Assembly (NCBI GenBank): GCA_903632075.3
Contig: CAHIKZ030001813.1
Location: 4,383,501-4,447,500, forward strand
DNA length: 64,000 nucleotides
DNA from: Acanthosepion pharaonis
Taxonomy: Eukaryota > Mollusca > Cephalopoda > Sepiida > Sepiidae
Reading direction: 5' to 3'
The translations under genes were made by a program, and so were the position numbers. The notes under the pieces are model-generated. The model was not told the DNA's origin, did not search any database, and saw only the letters and a list, made by a program, of their open reading frames with translations. Positions 45,745 through 58,169 of the stretch are shown piece by piece. How positions within the stretch are numbered: the stretch's first letter is position 1; every line of letters begins with the position of its first letter.

Positions 45745-46255
45745 TTTCAAACACCGTTTTCAAAAGCTAAGCAAAGTATTAAGAAACAGAAAAATTTCAT
45801 CAGTAACAAAGGCAAGAGTGCTGAATGCTTGCGTAATATCACTCCTCGTATATTGTAGTGCATACGGCACAATCTCCGAACAGATGAAGAAGAGGCTTAA
45901 AGCAACAGAAATGTGGTTCTACAGAAGGATGCCGAACATGTGAACAACGACGGAGTTTTTAGAGAAAATGGAAACAAAAAGGACACTTATATTTAACATC
46001 AGGGAAGAGAAAGTTGAATTTTTTAGGGCAAATAATGAGGAAAGAGGCCTTGGAAAATCTGATACTCACCGGACAGATTGAAGGCAAGAAGAACGGAGGA
46101 AAAAAGCATAACCTAACTAGTGTGCTTGAGTAAATGGATAGCGGAGTAAGTATGAGGAGAGATAAAAAAAATTATTAGTATCTACAAAGATAGGGGATTG
46201 TGGAGAGCCATGTTCGTCTATGTCTTGAAGAGACACAGCATATAGGAAACGAAGA
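45745..46255 (+). pseudogene. RTE-like LINE 3' piece
   Basis: FQKLSKVLRNRKISSVTKAR-like text (45750-45820), a decayed LLVYCSAYGTISEQMKKRLK block (45845-45900), a KLNFLGQIMRKEALENLILT block (46012-46070) and the end at 46205-46245. Indels break every frame. Confidence 0.8.
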
Positions 46256-46299
46256 ATATATACTATTTGGTCGCTTAAAACTCTATATCTTAATGCACA

Positions 46300-46632
46300 T
46301 TTCTGCTATAATGGCAGACATTTCTGTTGCTTCGTCTCTTCATCTGTGAGGAGATTGTCCAGCATTCTGTTTCTTAATACTTTGCATAGCTTTTGGAAGG
46401 CATCTTTCGCTATCCCAGTGCGCCCTCGGATTTCAGGGTTGCATTTTCCGCCCTCTCTTAAAACTATTCCCAGATATTTAAATTGTTAGAGGAGTTTGAT
46501 TTCGATACGTCCAATTTGTAAATTGCATGTTGTACTTTCTGCTAATAATCATACATTCCGTCTTCTTGCAATTAATTCTTAGTCCTTTCTTCTTGCTTTC
46601 CTTCACTACCATCGGTAGAAGTTCATTTCTGT
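46300..46632 (-). pseudogene. RTE-like LINE internal piece, minus strand
   Basis: On the minus strand it reads LPMVVKESKKKGLRINCKKT (46618-46560), ECMIISRKYNMQF, then decayed linker and C-terminal text, ending near 46310. Confidence 0.78.
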
Positions 46633-46794
46633 GTTTGCTATATTTTATATTGTTAAGATTGTGGCCGCCAATAATGAATCCTCGCCTCAGTGTTGAATAA
46701 GTCTGGTGAGATATACTTATGCCAGGAATCAGATAAAGGCATTTTTCCGGTGTGAAGTTATGAAGAAAAACGAATTTTGTAAATATAGCTGGTT

Positions 46795-47045
46795 ATTCTT
46801 TTTCTATGAACTACGTCCCTTCAAAACGTGGGCGATAATGACTCATCTTCAGCTCTTAAGAATATTATTTAATATATCCCACCACCACCATTCACTACCA
46901 TAGTTCTACCATCCATTTACAAGCTCGTTAGGTAAGTTACTCGATGTTTGTCCCTGTCAATCTTTCCTTCAGTATATCATGTGATTACCAAATTTTTATT
47001 ATGCATCCTCGAAATTTCAATTGTTTGTTTCTGATTCTAACTGTA
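46795..47045 (-). repeat. RTE-like LINE 3' end, minus strand
   Basis: Reverse copy of the last 250 bases of the LINE, ending with the TTATCGCCCACGTTTTGAAGG block at 46815-46840. A Jockey-like LINE begins right after it on the plus strand. Confidence 0.68.
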
Positions 47046-47049
47046 AACC

Positions 47050-48655
47050 TCGTTTTTGTTTGCATCAAACTCTACACTCCACCTGTCTTTCCACTGAGTC
47101 ACTGTTGAGTGATATGCTTATACCTCCATCAATGGTTTTCGCTATAATCTCTAATGTGGATCCTCACAGACCATGTGGGCTTAATGGTACCCTCTGTAAT
47201 CATCCTTAAGAAATCAGCTCCTGAACTGTCTCCTGTTTTCTTTAAATTGTACAATAAACGCTTCACTGTCTCTTACTTTCTTGCTTGTTGGAAGTCCTCT
47301 TTTGTAGTTCAACTTTTTAAGAACTCAATTGAACCGTCTGACTTTGAGTCATCGACCCATTATTCTTCTACTTCTTTTTGGCAAACTACTCTGAATTGGT
47401 TAAGCATGTCACATCGCAGAGCATTCTTTCAAGCAGGTAATATGGCTTTCATTTCTCAAGGAAAATTACTGACGTACTAAGGGTTAATACTGAAAGAGTC
47501 TATCAAGCTTTAGATACGGATAATGAAGCCCAGACTGTTGCTTTCAACACTTCGAAAGCGTTTGACAAGATTATGTTATTTCCGAATGAATTTTTGAACT
47601 AATTCAATCTTTCGTATCAAATCGCGAAAAGAAAGTTGTCCTGAACGGCCACTCTTCTACATCTTTTTCTACTAATACAGATGTCCCTTAGGGCTCTATC
47701 TTTGGACCAAATTTTAATCACTGACCTTCCTGATGATATCAGTTATCACCTTGGTATCTATGTTGATGACACAACCATTTACTCCTGTCTCGTTATTAAG
47801 CCTGATCAGTCCGATTATGTCAAAATGGCAGCCGATCTAAAAAATTGACCTACAGTCTGTTGTTAACTGAGGCAATGAATGCCATGTTAATTTTAACGCT
47901 TCCAAAATTAAACTTCTCTCTATTAATCATATGAGAGACATGGCTGATGCAAACCTCCAGTATAGTAACTCTTACTCCTTCTTGGGCTAATGTTCTCGAC
48001 TGACATGAAGTAGAAAGATTATATTGAATTCATTGCTAGGTCTCTTCTTAAGAAAGTTGGTTCATTGTGCCACTTTTTCTCTCCAGAATCTATTTTGCAT
48101 ATTTATAAATCTACCATTCGTCCTTGCTTTGAATATTACTGCTACATATGGTCCGGTGGTCCTGCTATATATTTAGAAATTCTTGATAAAATCTAAAGAA
48201 GAATCAGCAATGTTATTGGTCCTAACCTGGCTTCTCAGTTTCACTCACTTTCCCATAATGTAACGTCCCTGTGCCTTTTCTATAAATACATTCGTGGTAA
48301 TTGTTCAGAAGAACTCTTCGCTATGGTACCTAGACTTTATGAAGCTAAACACAATACTAGATTGGCAACAAGATCTCATCAATTTACAGTTGAATTGGCG
48401 ATATGTAACTGTAAATTCCGTGCTAAGAACTTCTATTCTTGCACTTCTCGCTTGTGGAACTGTCTTTCGGCTTCAGGCCTTTCAGCTAATTTTGATCTTC
48501 AAAGATTTAAATGCAATGTCAATCGGTTCCTATTATTTTGCCGATTACTCTTCTCTTGTTCTCACTCTTTAATAATGTTTCTATTATTTTTTTTCTTAAC
48601 CTATTGTGTCTTAGTGGCTTTACTGCTTTGCCTGGGGTGAAATGATAAAAAAAAA
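47050..48655 (+). pseudogene. Jockey/CR1-like LINE with RT domain (longest copy)
   Basis: This copy spans from RT motif 1 (decayed DPH..CGLNGTLV, near 47157-47200) to the 3' end. Readable blocks are LQVPVFKNS-like text (47310), AFNTSKAFDKIM (47550-47580), a decayed PQGSIFGP (47680-47712), HLGIYVDDTTIYSCL with the YVDD box at 47759-47770, YKSTIRPCFEYYCYIWSG (48105-48155) and the C-terminus FDLQRFKCNVNRFLLF (48492-48540). Stops and frameshifts are frequent. The 3' end at 48600-48655 reads TCTTAGTGGCTTTACTGC, GGGGTGAAATGATAAAAA. Confidence 0.87.
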
Positions 48656-49431
48656 TTTCCTCGTTGATTATATCTTCTGTCCATGTTATTCCCAGTATCC
48701 TCCTGTAGAACCACTAGTGCTTCAAGTTTCCTTTTCCATCAGGAAATTAGAGACAGTTACCTTCGTCTGAGTTGCTTGACGTGGAAAGGCGTGTTGGAGT
48801 CGTTTGGTGGTTATAAATATCCATGCACGTTCGAGAAAGGCGCCATGTGCCGTGCGTGGTGAATGGCTTTAAATCCGGCGAACGCGCAGACCAATGCAAT
48901 ATCTAAAGAGTCAGCCTTATGTCCCTGGAACGAATATTGTGAAAGGCGGGCTTTATTATTTCACAGGAACAAACCATCGTCATCGTGAAAGATGGCGAGT
49001 ATAAATGGGTGTAAATAGTTTGCAACAACATCTGTGTATCACAACGCGAAATAAGATCTTGTAAACATTTATAATAATAAAAAAAAATCAAATATTGTAA
49101 ATTGAAATCCACAGTGTATATTTATTTTGTACATGTAAGAATATCATGAAATGTTACAAGTAGCAGTTGGCTAATATTGATTTTATTGGGGAAACATTAA
49201 AAAAACATATAAAATCTGACATATTTTATGAAAGGAGGTGCTGAAAAATTATGTCGGACGAAGTTCACATGTTAAATATTGATTTGGCTAAGTAGGTCGG
49301 ACCAAGAAGTATTCAGCAAACACTTGTATATAATTGTTTGAGTTTAAAACGTATAATTTATATCCTGTGTGTTTCATTTATACAGTATTTTAATTGTAAT
49401 TGTAAGAAGAACAAAGATGTTTAAATGAACG

Positions 49432-49590
49432 TATAGCCTAGTGGTTTTGACCATGAAACCTGTGTTTGAATCTCGTCACGGTCAATTGTTCAAGGAAGTG
49501 ACATCTTGACAATATCCGTTGGAACATGCCTGAAAACCAGGCCACGTGTTGAGTGGCGTTCTGCACACTACTACATAGGTGGTATTAACT
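49432..49590 (+). repeat. tRNA-like SINE of a separate type
   Basis: A head with TATAGCCTAGTGGTTTTGAC and GTGTTTGAATCTCGTCACGG resembles A and B boxes with normal spacing. Its body (AACATGCCTGAAAACCAGG) is unlike the other SINEs in the window. Only one copy is seen, so the call rests on the tRNA-like head. Confidence 0.5.
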
Positions 49591-49654
49591 AAATGGACGA
49601 TTTCTTTTTCTTATTTTTATTAGAGGAGAGGGACAGACGTGGCATCTTGGATTC

Positions 49655-49790
49655 TAAGAGGCAGCAGGAGAACTGATGTTACGGGAACGCTTGTTGACTA
49701 AGTCTGTCCTGCTACTCAACACATAGCTGCAGGGAGAAGGTATGGATTTATACCTATTAATGTAACGAAATCGGCTGGGCAAAATGGTAG
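49655..49790 (-). repeat. SINE body fragment
   Basis: The CTACTCAACACATAGCTGCAGGGAGAAGG region matches the shared body block of the tRNA and 5S SINEs in reverse orientation. Head and tail are missing. Confidence 0.45.
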
Positions 49791-50009
49791 TTGTTCCATA
49801 ATGATGTTGAGTTTGTTCACGTGATTTGAGTCCAGTGGTTTAGCGACACGACATTGGCTTGTAGCCGATATGTTGCTCTTATTTGTAAACATTTGTACCC
49901 ATTCATGGATTCTGTTTGTCTCCTAAATCTTTGGCTATTCCAAGTGGGATTATGCACCGTTTCATTCTGTCCAAGGTGACCATAATTAGTTTGAGGAATA
50001 TTCTGTTGT

Positions 50010-50245
50010 CATCAGATGAATTGTGTGGCTATCAAATTCGTCCAACATGAGCACAGTAGAGCATATAGAGAATATGGTGAGGATATCTATTAACACACAT
50101 GCTCTTTCAGCTACAAGTGTTAAAGAGTTATGGGTAGCTATCGAAACATAATGGATCAGCATCATTCCAGAGGTTTTCAGAACACTTTTGGAATCGATAC
50201 CTCATCGAGTTGCTAGAGTGTGTCCTACAGAATACTAGATTGGAT
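50010..50245 (+). pseudogene. Tc1-like transposase C-terminus
   Basis: One frame reads WLSNSSNMSTVEHIENMVRI (50031-50088; WPSNSPDMNPIEHIWD in relatives), SATSVKELWVAIET, then a stop, WISIIPEVFRTLLESIPHRV and a CPTEY end. The catalytic Glu in VEHI is retained, but the preceding Pro-Asp is lost and a stop interrupts the frame. Confidence 0.72.
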
Positions 50246-50714
50246 TCCCTTGGTTTTAGTAAGTCAGTGTACGGGAATCGATTCTCTGAACTCACACCGT
50301 TGCAAATTAACACTTTTTTAATTCAAAATTGCTGGAATAGTATTTTCCAATCTTGTTTGGAGGTATGAGAAATGCTCCGAATGTAGTGCTCCCCCCCCCT
50401 AAAAAAACAGCATAAAACTAAACAAAAACCAAAAGCAAACAATCAACATCAACAGAGGAACACAACATCATTGGATAGAAAGAGCGTTCGGTTACTAAAC
50501 ACTGTTTTTTTTCCATTAGTGATAATCCGTTGAAAAAGATCTTGTGTAGGGCAACGTGGAACGTGACTCGTCACCTATATCTCTGTGGTTAGCGCTGAAA
50601 CATATTGAAACCCATCTCACTGTGTTCACAGTCACGGTTTTGTTGTCAGGAAGAAAGGATAAATATCGTTGGGTGTTTTTTTTTCAGTGCGAAGGAACTC
50701 AACAATACATTTCC

Positions 50715-51043
50715 GTTTCGCATGTACTTTCATTGAAACATCGATTCCCGTACAATCACCGAAGTTAAGCAACGTCGAGCCCGGTCAGTACCGAGATGGC
50801 TGATCGCTTCGTAATACTAAGTTGGACATGCGGGTGGTGTAATGGATAACGGTTCGGAATTGGTTTCAGTTGTGTTCGTTATATTCACTTAGGCGCAAAT
50901 ACCGTTGGGAAACCTTTGAATTGACCTCTTCCCCCCTCAGCTATGGATTAATTAGTATGACTAAATCATTTATTCAATCTAAAAATATTTTCTGTCTTTA
51001 AATAACCTGCAAAACCCGTAGAAAACGAATCAATAAATCATAA
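50715..51043 (+). repeat. 5S rRNA-tRNA chimeric SINE, copy D
   Basis: The 5S-like head (about 50715-50821) includes ACCGAAGTTAAGCAACGTCG and GATGGCTGATCGC. It is followed by a tRNA-like segment with TGGTGTAATGGATAACGG (A-box region), a body with AATCTAAAAATATTTTCTG and an AATCAATAAATCA tail. The first bases of the 5S head are degraded. Order of parts is identical to copies A and B. Confidence 0.82.
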
Positions 51044-51044
51044 T

Positions 51045-52695
51045 TTCATGGCAGATAATAGCTCTGCAAATTGTCGCTGTAAACAAATAAAAAAAAAAAA
51101 AAAAAAAAAACTATGTAAGAGGGTTTCAAACTCTACCGTCCGACATCAACTTCTAGCCTCGTGGACAAACATAATGAAATAGGTAGCATTAATATCTTCT
51201 GTATACACGGCAGTCAAGTTTATGAAACAGCATATGCTTTTCAATATCGTGCTTGCTTTTTGTGTTCATGTAATTTGATGTTTCCATTTTACATACTGTC
51301 CATTCTGCTATAATTCATCTTGGCTGTCCTGTAATGTAAACATAAAAACGACTTTATGTGCCATTCACGTTGAGAATAAATGTTCACTTCAGCGTATACA
51401 TTATATCAATTGGCTTCAGAAGCTGAAAAATGTTTTTCCGCATTCCCTCGTAATTCATCTCTATTCTCTTTTTGCTACACATGGTCGCCTGCTTTTTGAT
51501 ACCATCCCCACGCATATAAGACATTTAATTTTGACTCCTTAAGCCATTTCTTCTGAGGTTAAAAACATATACTTCTGTTCTTTAGGTGGACGCATACCAA
51601 GTTTTAACTAAGATGATGGTTTTAAGTGGGAAAAAAGTGGGTTTGCGTAATTGGAATAAGTACCATAAATTTGAGAAATAGGTTTTGTTGAAAATTTCGT
51701 GTATTTTTAGTTGGATGGTAAAGTGGAACAAAAAATGAAATTACATCGACATATCACACATAATATATTTATATTACCCACATACATTACTTGCTTTTTA
51801 GAATTTAAATAGATAAAGACAAAAATAGTGTTAAAATTCATTTCGTAATATTACTTTCTTTTGTATGAATTCGACCTGTAGGATTAAAGTAACTGAAATC
51901 AGATACATTAAAATTAAATCAAGCTTTTAGTTGATTTGAAAATAGTAATGAGAAGGGTACGAATGGAGGTCTAAATAAAAAAAAGTTCTTTCCTACAATT
52001 ATAAGTGTCCAATCAAGTCGGTTTCTTTTGATATTGGGTTGTATCAAGTTACACCTTGTCATTATGGCAAATAGAGCGCTAGGAGGCTTGAACGAAGCAG
52101 TGTGACTGCTGACATTTGTACTCTCATTCTGTGCCTGATTATGCCGTTAAGTGTCCTTTAAAAGATCGGCCTCCATAAAAGTGGAACGAAGAGATGGAGT
52201 TCTTTAATTTCTTTTTTAAGCTTTCCATTAACTGAAAAACATTTTATTTTTTTTTATTAATGCTGAGTCGAACTTGAATATTGTGTGTACAACTGGAAAT
52301 TATTTCTTTGAGAGGCCTTTGTTGATTGTTAATTTGCAGTGAGTTACAAGATGTCGGTGAAAAAACACCGTTCGACTTTTTTGGTAGGGCTTCCGACAAG
52401 CTGATAGAATTCGCTGGTTCTCATCAATGAATTTGCTAAAATGAAATCACTTGTATGATATATTTTGTAGAGCCAGTCAAGATCAAACTTGCTATTCATA
52501 GTCTGCAAATTCTTTGTTTCTTTCCAGTGTGTCATGATGCATATGAGATGAGGAATAAAAAAAATAATAATTCCTGGAATACCTGTGTATTTATTATTGG
52601 AAGTTTTGGAATTAAAACGAAAACGAAAATTTGCAATTCACAAAAGATGGCGTTTAATTTAGGTCCGATTCAACAAGTGTGTACAATTTGCGTTA
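51045..52695. other. AT-rich non-coding stretch
   Basis: A poly-A run at 51090-51110 just after the SINE copy D. Nothing else recognised. Confidence 0.5.
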
Positions 52696-52699
52696 TTTG

Positions 52700-53735
52700 T
52701 GTTGCTTGGGAGTAGACAATTCAATCAAAGTGCTGCCATATTTGGTCTTCTGCTCCTACTATATGTCTCGAGTTTCTTGCCAAAATTCAAAGAAAGGTGT
52801 GTAATATAACCGACCTGGAATCTCAACTTCGGTCACTTTCTCACCGATGTGACTTAATTGCACTCTGTCTTTTCTGCAAATATTTACATGTCATTTGTTC
52901 TAATCAGCTTTCCTTCTTGGTGGAATGCATGCATTTAAGCGCACGACTAGATTAGCAAGTAGGTCTCACCGTTCTATTGTTGAAGTAGCTAGATGCAACC
53001 GGCATTTTCTATTCTAACAGTTTCTTTTCTTGCATTTGTCGCTTGTGGAACTCCTTTCCGATTTGCGTCCTGGGTAAGACAATAAACTACGTCCAACGGC
53101 AAGGCCTCTACTTAGGAGGTTTTAAGGAGCGTGAAACCACCTCTTAATTACTGGTGTTCCCAGGTCCACCCTGACCCGAGGTTGTAGCACCTGTTAGGGT
53201 CCAAGCTATGGGTAAATAGTTAACCCCCAAACTGGGGTCAAAACACAATGAAAGTGTAAAAATAGGTTTTAATACTAGAAATACTTTGTAAAAAAATTAT
53301 TACAACCAATAAATGTTTGAAGAAATAATTATTATCAGCAATATATTATTAAACAGCAATACATTTTTTGGAAAAAAAAAATATTACCAGCGATACATTC
53401 TTGAAGAAAAATATTACTAGAAATAGATTTTTGAAGGAAAAAAAAATATTACCAGCAATTAAAATGTTGTCGGCATTAAATAACCCATTGAGGTTGATAT
53501 GCCGTAAACCAAACCAAACCAAACCAAACCAAACTCTTCCGATTTCTTGCTTCTTACTTACAATTTTCAAAAAATTAAATGCAATGTTAATGGCCATTTT
53601 CCTTTTTCTTGAATCCTGTTTTTATTGTCCTTTTACCTTACTTATCCTCACTAAAATCTTCTCATTCTCTTTCATTCCCTCGCGTGCTTACAATATCACC
53701 TTGCTTGTAATGAAATGACTAAAAACAGCTAACAT
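52700..53735 (+). pseudogene. Jockey/CR1-like LINE piece split by a 467-bp insertion
   Basis: Part 1 (52700-53064): decayed CCHIWSSAPT, LESQLRSLSHRCDLIALCLF, SFFSCICRLWNSFPI. Part 2 (53532-53735): the remaining protein end (KKLNAMLMAIF-like) and 3' UTR ending GTAATGAAATGACTAAAAA. The gap is an insertion flanked by near-identical AACTC(CT)TTCCGATTT copies. Confidence 0.8.
53065..53531 (+). mobile_element. Unclassified 467-bp insertion with (AAACC)n end
   Basis: It interrupts a Jockey-like LINE between two near-identical 14-16-bp repeats (53049-53064 and 53532-53545). Contents: a less AT-rich 5' half with ACCCTGACCCGAGG and CCCCCAAACTGGGG, then a tandem array of about five units of 30-35 bases built on AAAATATTACCAGCAATACA (about 53285-53462), and a terminal (AAACC)n run. 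No coding capacity is visible. The long target duplication and simple-repeat end suggest a retroposon. Confidence 0.68.
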
Positions 53736-53739
53736 TTCG

Positions 53740-54795
53740 CCGGTGAAGCTTGTCTTGTGTACAACAAAGAGTGGAAAAAATTAATACCAAATCAGAAAAC
53801 AAGAAATTATTATTTAACTATGATATATATGCGACTAGTATACAACTGCCGTAATATATATGCGATTAGTATACAACTGCTCACTATAAGCATCCTAATG
53901 GTACTGACTAGTTCGAGTGTAGTAAGTTTGAACGTAACCCCGTGTTTGATAGTGTGCAATTCCTTCCGAGGTCAAAATTAGGACGAGAGTTAGAAATAAA
54001 ACAAAAAGACCTTAGCGTGCTGTGGCGAACGCAGGACAAAATCGCTAGAACAATTAGCAGGGGGAGCTGGGGATTTGAAAAAAAAAAAAAACAAAACAAC
54101 GATCAAAGTCGTTGTCAGTAAAATGTGCATTATATCATATATGGCTTGCTCGTTTGGTTGGGCAGTTAAGTTGACAAATTGACAGATTTAGATAAAAGGA
54201 AACTTATAAGTTTCTTTTTTTCTTACAGAAAGAAAACGAGCAGCGGTCTTTTGTCTATAGATGACCTTTTTCATTCTTTTCCTAGAGAAATGCTATATTT
54301 CCCCACCAACACGTGTATATAAATTCCAGTTCGTATAATTGTCTTTTGAGCTTACTATTTGTTATTGTTTTTTTTTTCTTTCCTTTTAGTCCACATACGC
54401 ACGAGCACAAACCTCATTTGTGGGCATTTGTCTTCTGTCTTTTCGGTTTCCTAGCCTTGGACACGCGGTGCACATAAGACGTATGTCTGTGTAGTCTTAA
54501 GAATGGATACGCCACGACATATTAATTGGCGTTGCCGGTAGGATTTTTTAACCGAATTCGCAAGACGAGAATACTTTAAAGCCGAAGCAAAAGAAAAGAA
54601 AAGAGAAACAAGAATGAACAAACATTGTCATTAAGTTGACTGGCATTGTCAAATGGAAGAAGGATTGTGTACTGGGTGGAAAAAAGACAACGTAGGCAGG
54701 ATGGAACGGGAGTAATGCTAGCCCACACCAGCGTGGGTTAAAGAAAACGGCGGAGAAGCCATGATGCTCACAGGAAGGGATTCTGACTTACCTAA
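53740..54795. other. Unassigned stretch
   Basis: GTAATATATATGCGA..AGTATACAACTGC is duplicated at 53820-53880. No element recognised. Confidence 0.5.
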
Positions 54796-54799
54796 TGGT

Positions 54800-55160
54800 A
54801 ATATTGATATTAACCATTTTCTTTATGTGGGAACATTCGGTATTCATTGCAACCAGTTATACTGCCGATTGAAACTTATTTAAAAGCCTTCTCTTAAAAC
54901 AGTTTTTTTCAGGAAAATGGTTTTCTCAAGTGCAGTAATTGTTATCTTTCTTTCCAATATTGATAGAGATTTCCTTTCTAACCTTTTGTTCGATGCAATG
55001 TGGAACACCTACGTCATTATTTTCTCTTTGTCTTACATGTGCTATCCATTTTAGGTTTTTGCTGCTGTTGAAAGTCCTCAAGTGATGTGGATTTTGTTAT
55101 ATGTGTTATACCGGAACATACCTATTCTATTGTTAATAGACTCTCCCACAGATAATAAGT
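54800..55160 (+). repeat. Interspersed repeat R-B, copy 2
   Basis: GGGAACATTCGGTATTCATT, TTGATAGAGATTTCCTTTC and GTGCTATCCATTTTAGG match R-B at 22190-22760 in the same orientation, with gaps. Confidence 0.6.
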
Positions 55161-55409
55161 AGTAGTAGTATCAGTCGCCAGTGGGCTCAGTGGAGTTGAG
55201 TGAGTCAGTCGATGTCGGACATTGAAATATCAACCACCACAATTAGATTGCTGCGTCATTAACTATTATTTCAAGTTCCTGACGTTTTGTACGTCGAACC
55301 TATTTTAGGACGGACTTAGTGAAATACAAGCCTCCACTGCGCATGCTACTCTACAACAATATGGTATAGTTCTTTGTTTGTGATTCTGTGGTGCCAATCT
55401 AGAAGATCT

Positions 55410-55585
55410 CTTAGTAAGAGCTATAAAGAATAGAACAAGACTCACTATCGCTCTATTCAGCATTGATGGAGCTTCCTTCATAAGCTTTTCTTTGGGGCAG
55501 TGTAGAAAATGAACATCTTGATTATATAATTATTTTCACTTCGAGTTACTATTGAAAGCAAGTGCTGTTGTTTTTGTTATTTGGT
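55410..55585 (+). repeat. Interspersed repeat R-B, copy 3 (partial)
   Basis: CTCTATTCAGCATTGATGGAGCTTCCTT, then GAACATCTTGATTATAT and TTTTCACTTCGAGTTACT match the middle of R-B. An open frame of 92 codons begins in it (55552-55830) but has no recognisable match. Confidence 0.5.
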
Positions 55586-55834
55586 ACAGTTCTTTGGGTT
55601 TCTGTATCGGCAGTTCAAAAAGTATAGTCCCCGCTAAAACCTACAGGCTTAGAGTATATGAAAGAAGAGAAAATCACGAGGGAATCCAAAGAGAAATATT
55701 TGGAAACCTAGAGTTATCAGTTGGAATTAAGAAGAATAAGCGTGATACGTCACTTGAGAATACGGTGGATACGTTAATCACGAAATCCATGGAGTTGTAC
55801 CCTTTTGAACCAAATACAAATGTCACCTGAAATA

Positions 55835-56795
55835 GTAATGCCGATTGAAATTTTTCAACCTATAAAAAAGAGGGATTTTTTAAAAAAAAATACAAGATTA
55901 ATATATAAATAAGTCGCAGAGAAAACGTTTTGAAAACTAATAAGTGGGCCGTAGTAAATAAGCCCTGTGTCTGGGGAGAAATTGTAGAATTTTAGCTAGG
56001 ATTTGATTTATGATTTAAAGTTCAAAATCTAATCGTACCAAAGGTTGTATGGTCATTTTTTTTAGTTGCCCATCTGCTAACATAGTTAGATATTTCCAGC
56101 TCAGGTCCTTTTGTGTTTCTTCAACATCTGCCGAGTCAACCTGTGATTTATACTGCAAATATGCTGAACAGATTGTAGTTTAATTTTCTGAGAGATGACG
56201 TACAATCTGGCGTGATCAACAATTCAGACCCTCAATCACGATAGCTTGTGACTTTGTATAACCATTGAGGGCCTCCGAACAGTTCCGTCTACCCAATTTT
56301 TTACGAACACGACTTTGAACAACATTTGGTTTGGTTTACAGACACTCCTCAACGTCGCTGCACACTGGAATCGTCTGCCAAAGACGACATTATCAAGAGG
56401 TCACCTCCTGGTAAGATTCTAATCCTGGTCACATTGGTGAAACGGCAACTTTCCAAACCATTCGGCGTCAAAGAGGCTTGGCTTATAACTGTCGAAAACA
56501 TGAAAAAAAAACTGGCCATGTGATGTAAGGATTTTAAAATCCCATCTCGGGTTTACTGAACAAACAAAAGATCGAGATGAAAAGAAATTGTAGTGAGTCA
56601 TTTTTTTTTAGAAATTGCTTTGGCGAAACGGGTTTAAGCATTACAGGATGAGAAAGATAATTAAAAATGCTGTCTGTACAAGTTGGAGAAGTGGCAAAAG
56701 AGTAATGTGTATTAGAAAGCAATCGGTGATTTGCCTGGCGGGAGGATTTGGAAGAGGGACAGAAAGTCTGTTGACAAAGAAGAAACAGAAGATTG
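55835..56795. other. Unassigned stretch with less AT-rich core
   Basis: A 65-codon plus frame at 56326-56523 (TPQRRCTLESSAKDD, LILVTLVKRQLSKPF) lies in a less AT-rich block. No family recognised; it may be a decayed element. Confidence 0.4.
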
Positions 56796-56796
56796 A

Positions 56797-57092
56797 TTTG
56801 TTCTTTACGGTTTATTAACCTTTTGCAGGTTACCTAAAGCTAGAAAATATTTTTAGATTGTAAGAAAGTTTGAGAGATAATAATAATTTTTACTAATACA
56901 AGTTCTACTAATTAACCTATCACTGGGGGAGAAGAGGTGGATTCATACCTTTCCCAAGGGCATTTGCGGGCAAGATTAATAAAACGAACCAGGCTTTACG
57001 ATTTCCAATTCAGAGCCATTATCCATTACACCAGCCGTACATGCAAGCTTACAGCATCTGGTATTCATCTTGGGTCAGCCATCTTGGGAATC
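56797..57092 (-). repeat. 5S rRNA-tRNA chimeric SINE, copy E (5' truncated)
   Basis: Minus strand: the shared 3' block (TCTAAAAATATTTTCTAGC, about 56835-56855), body, tRNA-like part, then only the final part of the 5S head (57046-57092), rearranged near its end. Confidence 0.75.
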
Positions 57093-57099
57093 AGAAGAA

Positions 57100-58165
57100 G
57101 AAATGTATGGAACTCATTCGAAAATTCAAAATTCGAATGAATAGATTTAAAAATGGAGAAACTATTCTTTTTGCACAGAAAAGATTTTCCAGAAAGAAAA
57201 TAACAAAAACAAAAACAAACAACTTGATTGAAGTTCAAAGACCAGAAAATCTAAGAGGTTACAATGCATACGATAAAAACAACCAGCTGAAAGAAAAATA
57301 ACAGGACAAATGTCTCATGCTTAAAATTTTCAACTGTCTGTAAAAATCTTCACATAATTTGAATAAGGAAAAAAGAACATATAGATGTAACGGTGGATAA
57401 ATCAGCTGGAAAATAAAACCATGGATAAGAGGTTTCTACCAAGAAACAAGAAAACGGAAAGATTGTTGTATCCATAGAAACGAATGAAAAACAAAAGGCT
57501 CAAAAGTAGATATGTGTACAAGTTGGAGGGGCATCAATGGAGTAATAGGAAGTAACAGCAGAAGAAACAAATACACGAGGAGTAACCAGACTAATGACGT
57601 TTGCTGAAGAAGAATTTATAATTGAACAAGCCAAAGTGTTTGCCCAAGAATGACTGGTGGCCTTCGACGATTCTCAGTGCATTTACGTTTTTTCGTTTTT
57701 CTTGTGATCTCTTAGTTTACTTTAGATGTTTTCCACTCCTTCCCATCTTTTCTGAAATCGAAATATATTCTCTTTTTAAGCCTGCTCTTGACTTCTATTC
57801 CTGGCTTCCTTCTTTCATACGTCAACATAAATTTGTTAACTCTGCTTTCCTCATTGTGTGATCGCTTATGTATGATATGAGAACACACCCGGTTTAATAA
57901 TAATTATGCGAGGTACTATCCTTAATTGCAAGTATAATTCAGCAGTCAGTCATTATGCTAAACTCTAAAATATGTGTGTCTTTATCATAGGCTTATTTAA
58001 CTGATGCATATTCACTTTCATTAAAAAATGAATGGATATTTGTTTCATTTCTGTAATGCAGAATATTTCAGATATTTCGAAAAATATTTGGGAAGAATAT
58101 TAGAATAATCCTGAATTCATGCTGAGTGCAAACCGCCTGCACACGGATAGAAAATGAATTTAGTA
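57100..58165. other. Unassigned stretch
   Basis: AT- and purine-rich; the short open frame at 57041-57301 is lysine-rich and unrecognised. Confidence 0.45.
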
Positions 58166-58169
58166 AATA

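Noticed and set aside
48730..48900. Possible transposase or helix-turn-helix fragment in a GC-richer patch
   Set aside because: Only a vague resemblance; no motif could be confirmed in any frame.
55552..55830. 92-codon open frame as a small gene
   Set aside because: It starts inside repeat R-B, shows no recognisable domain, signal peptide with support or splice context.
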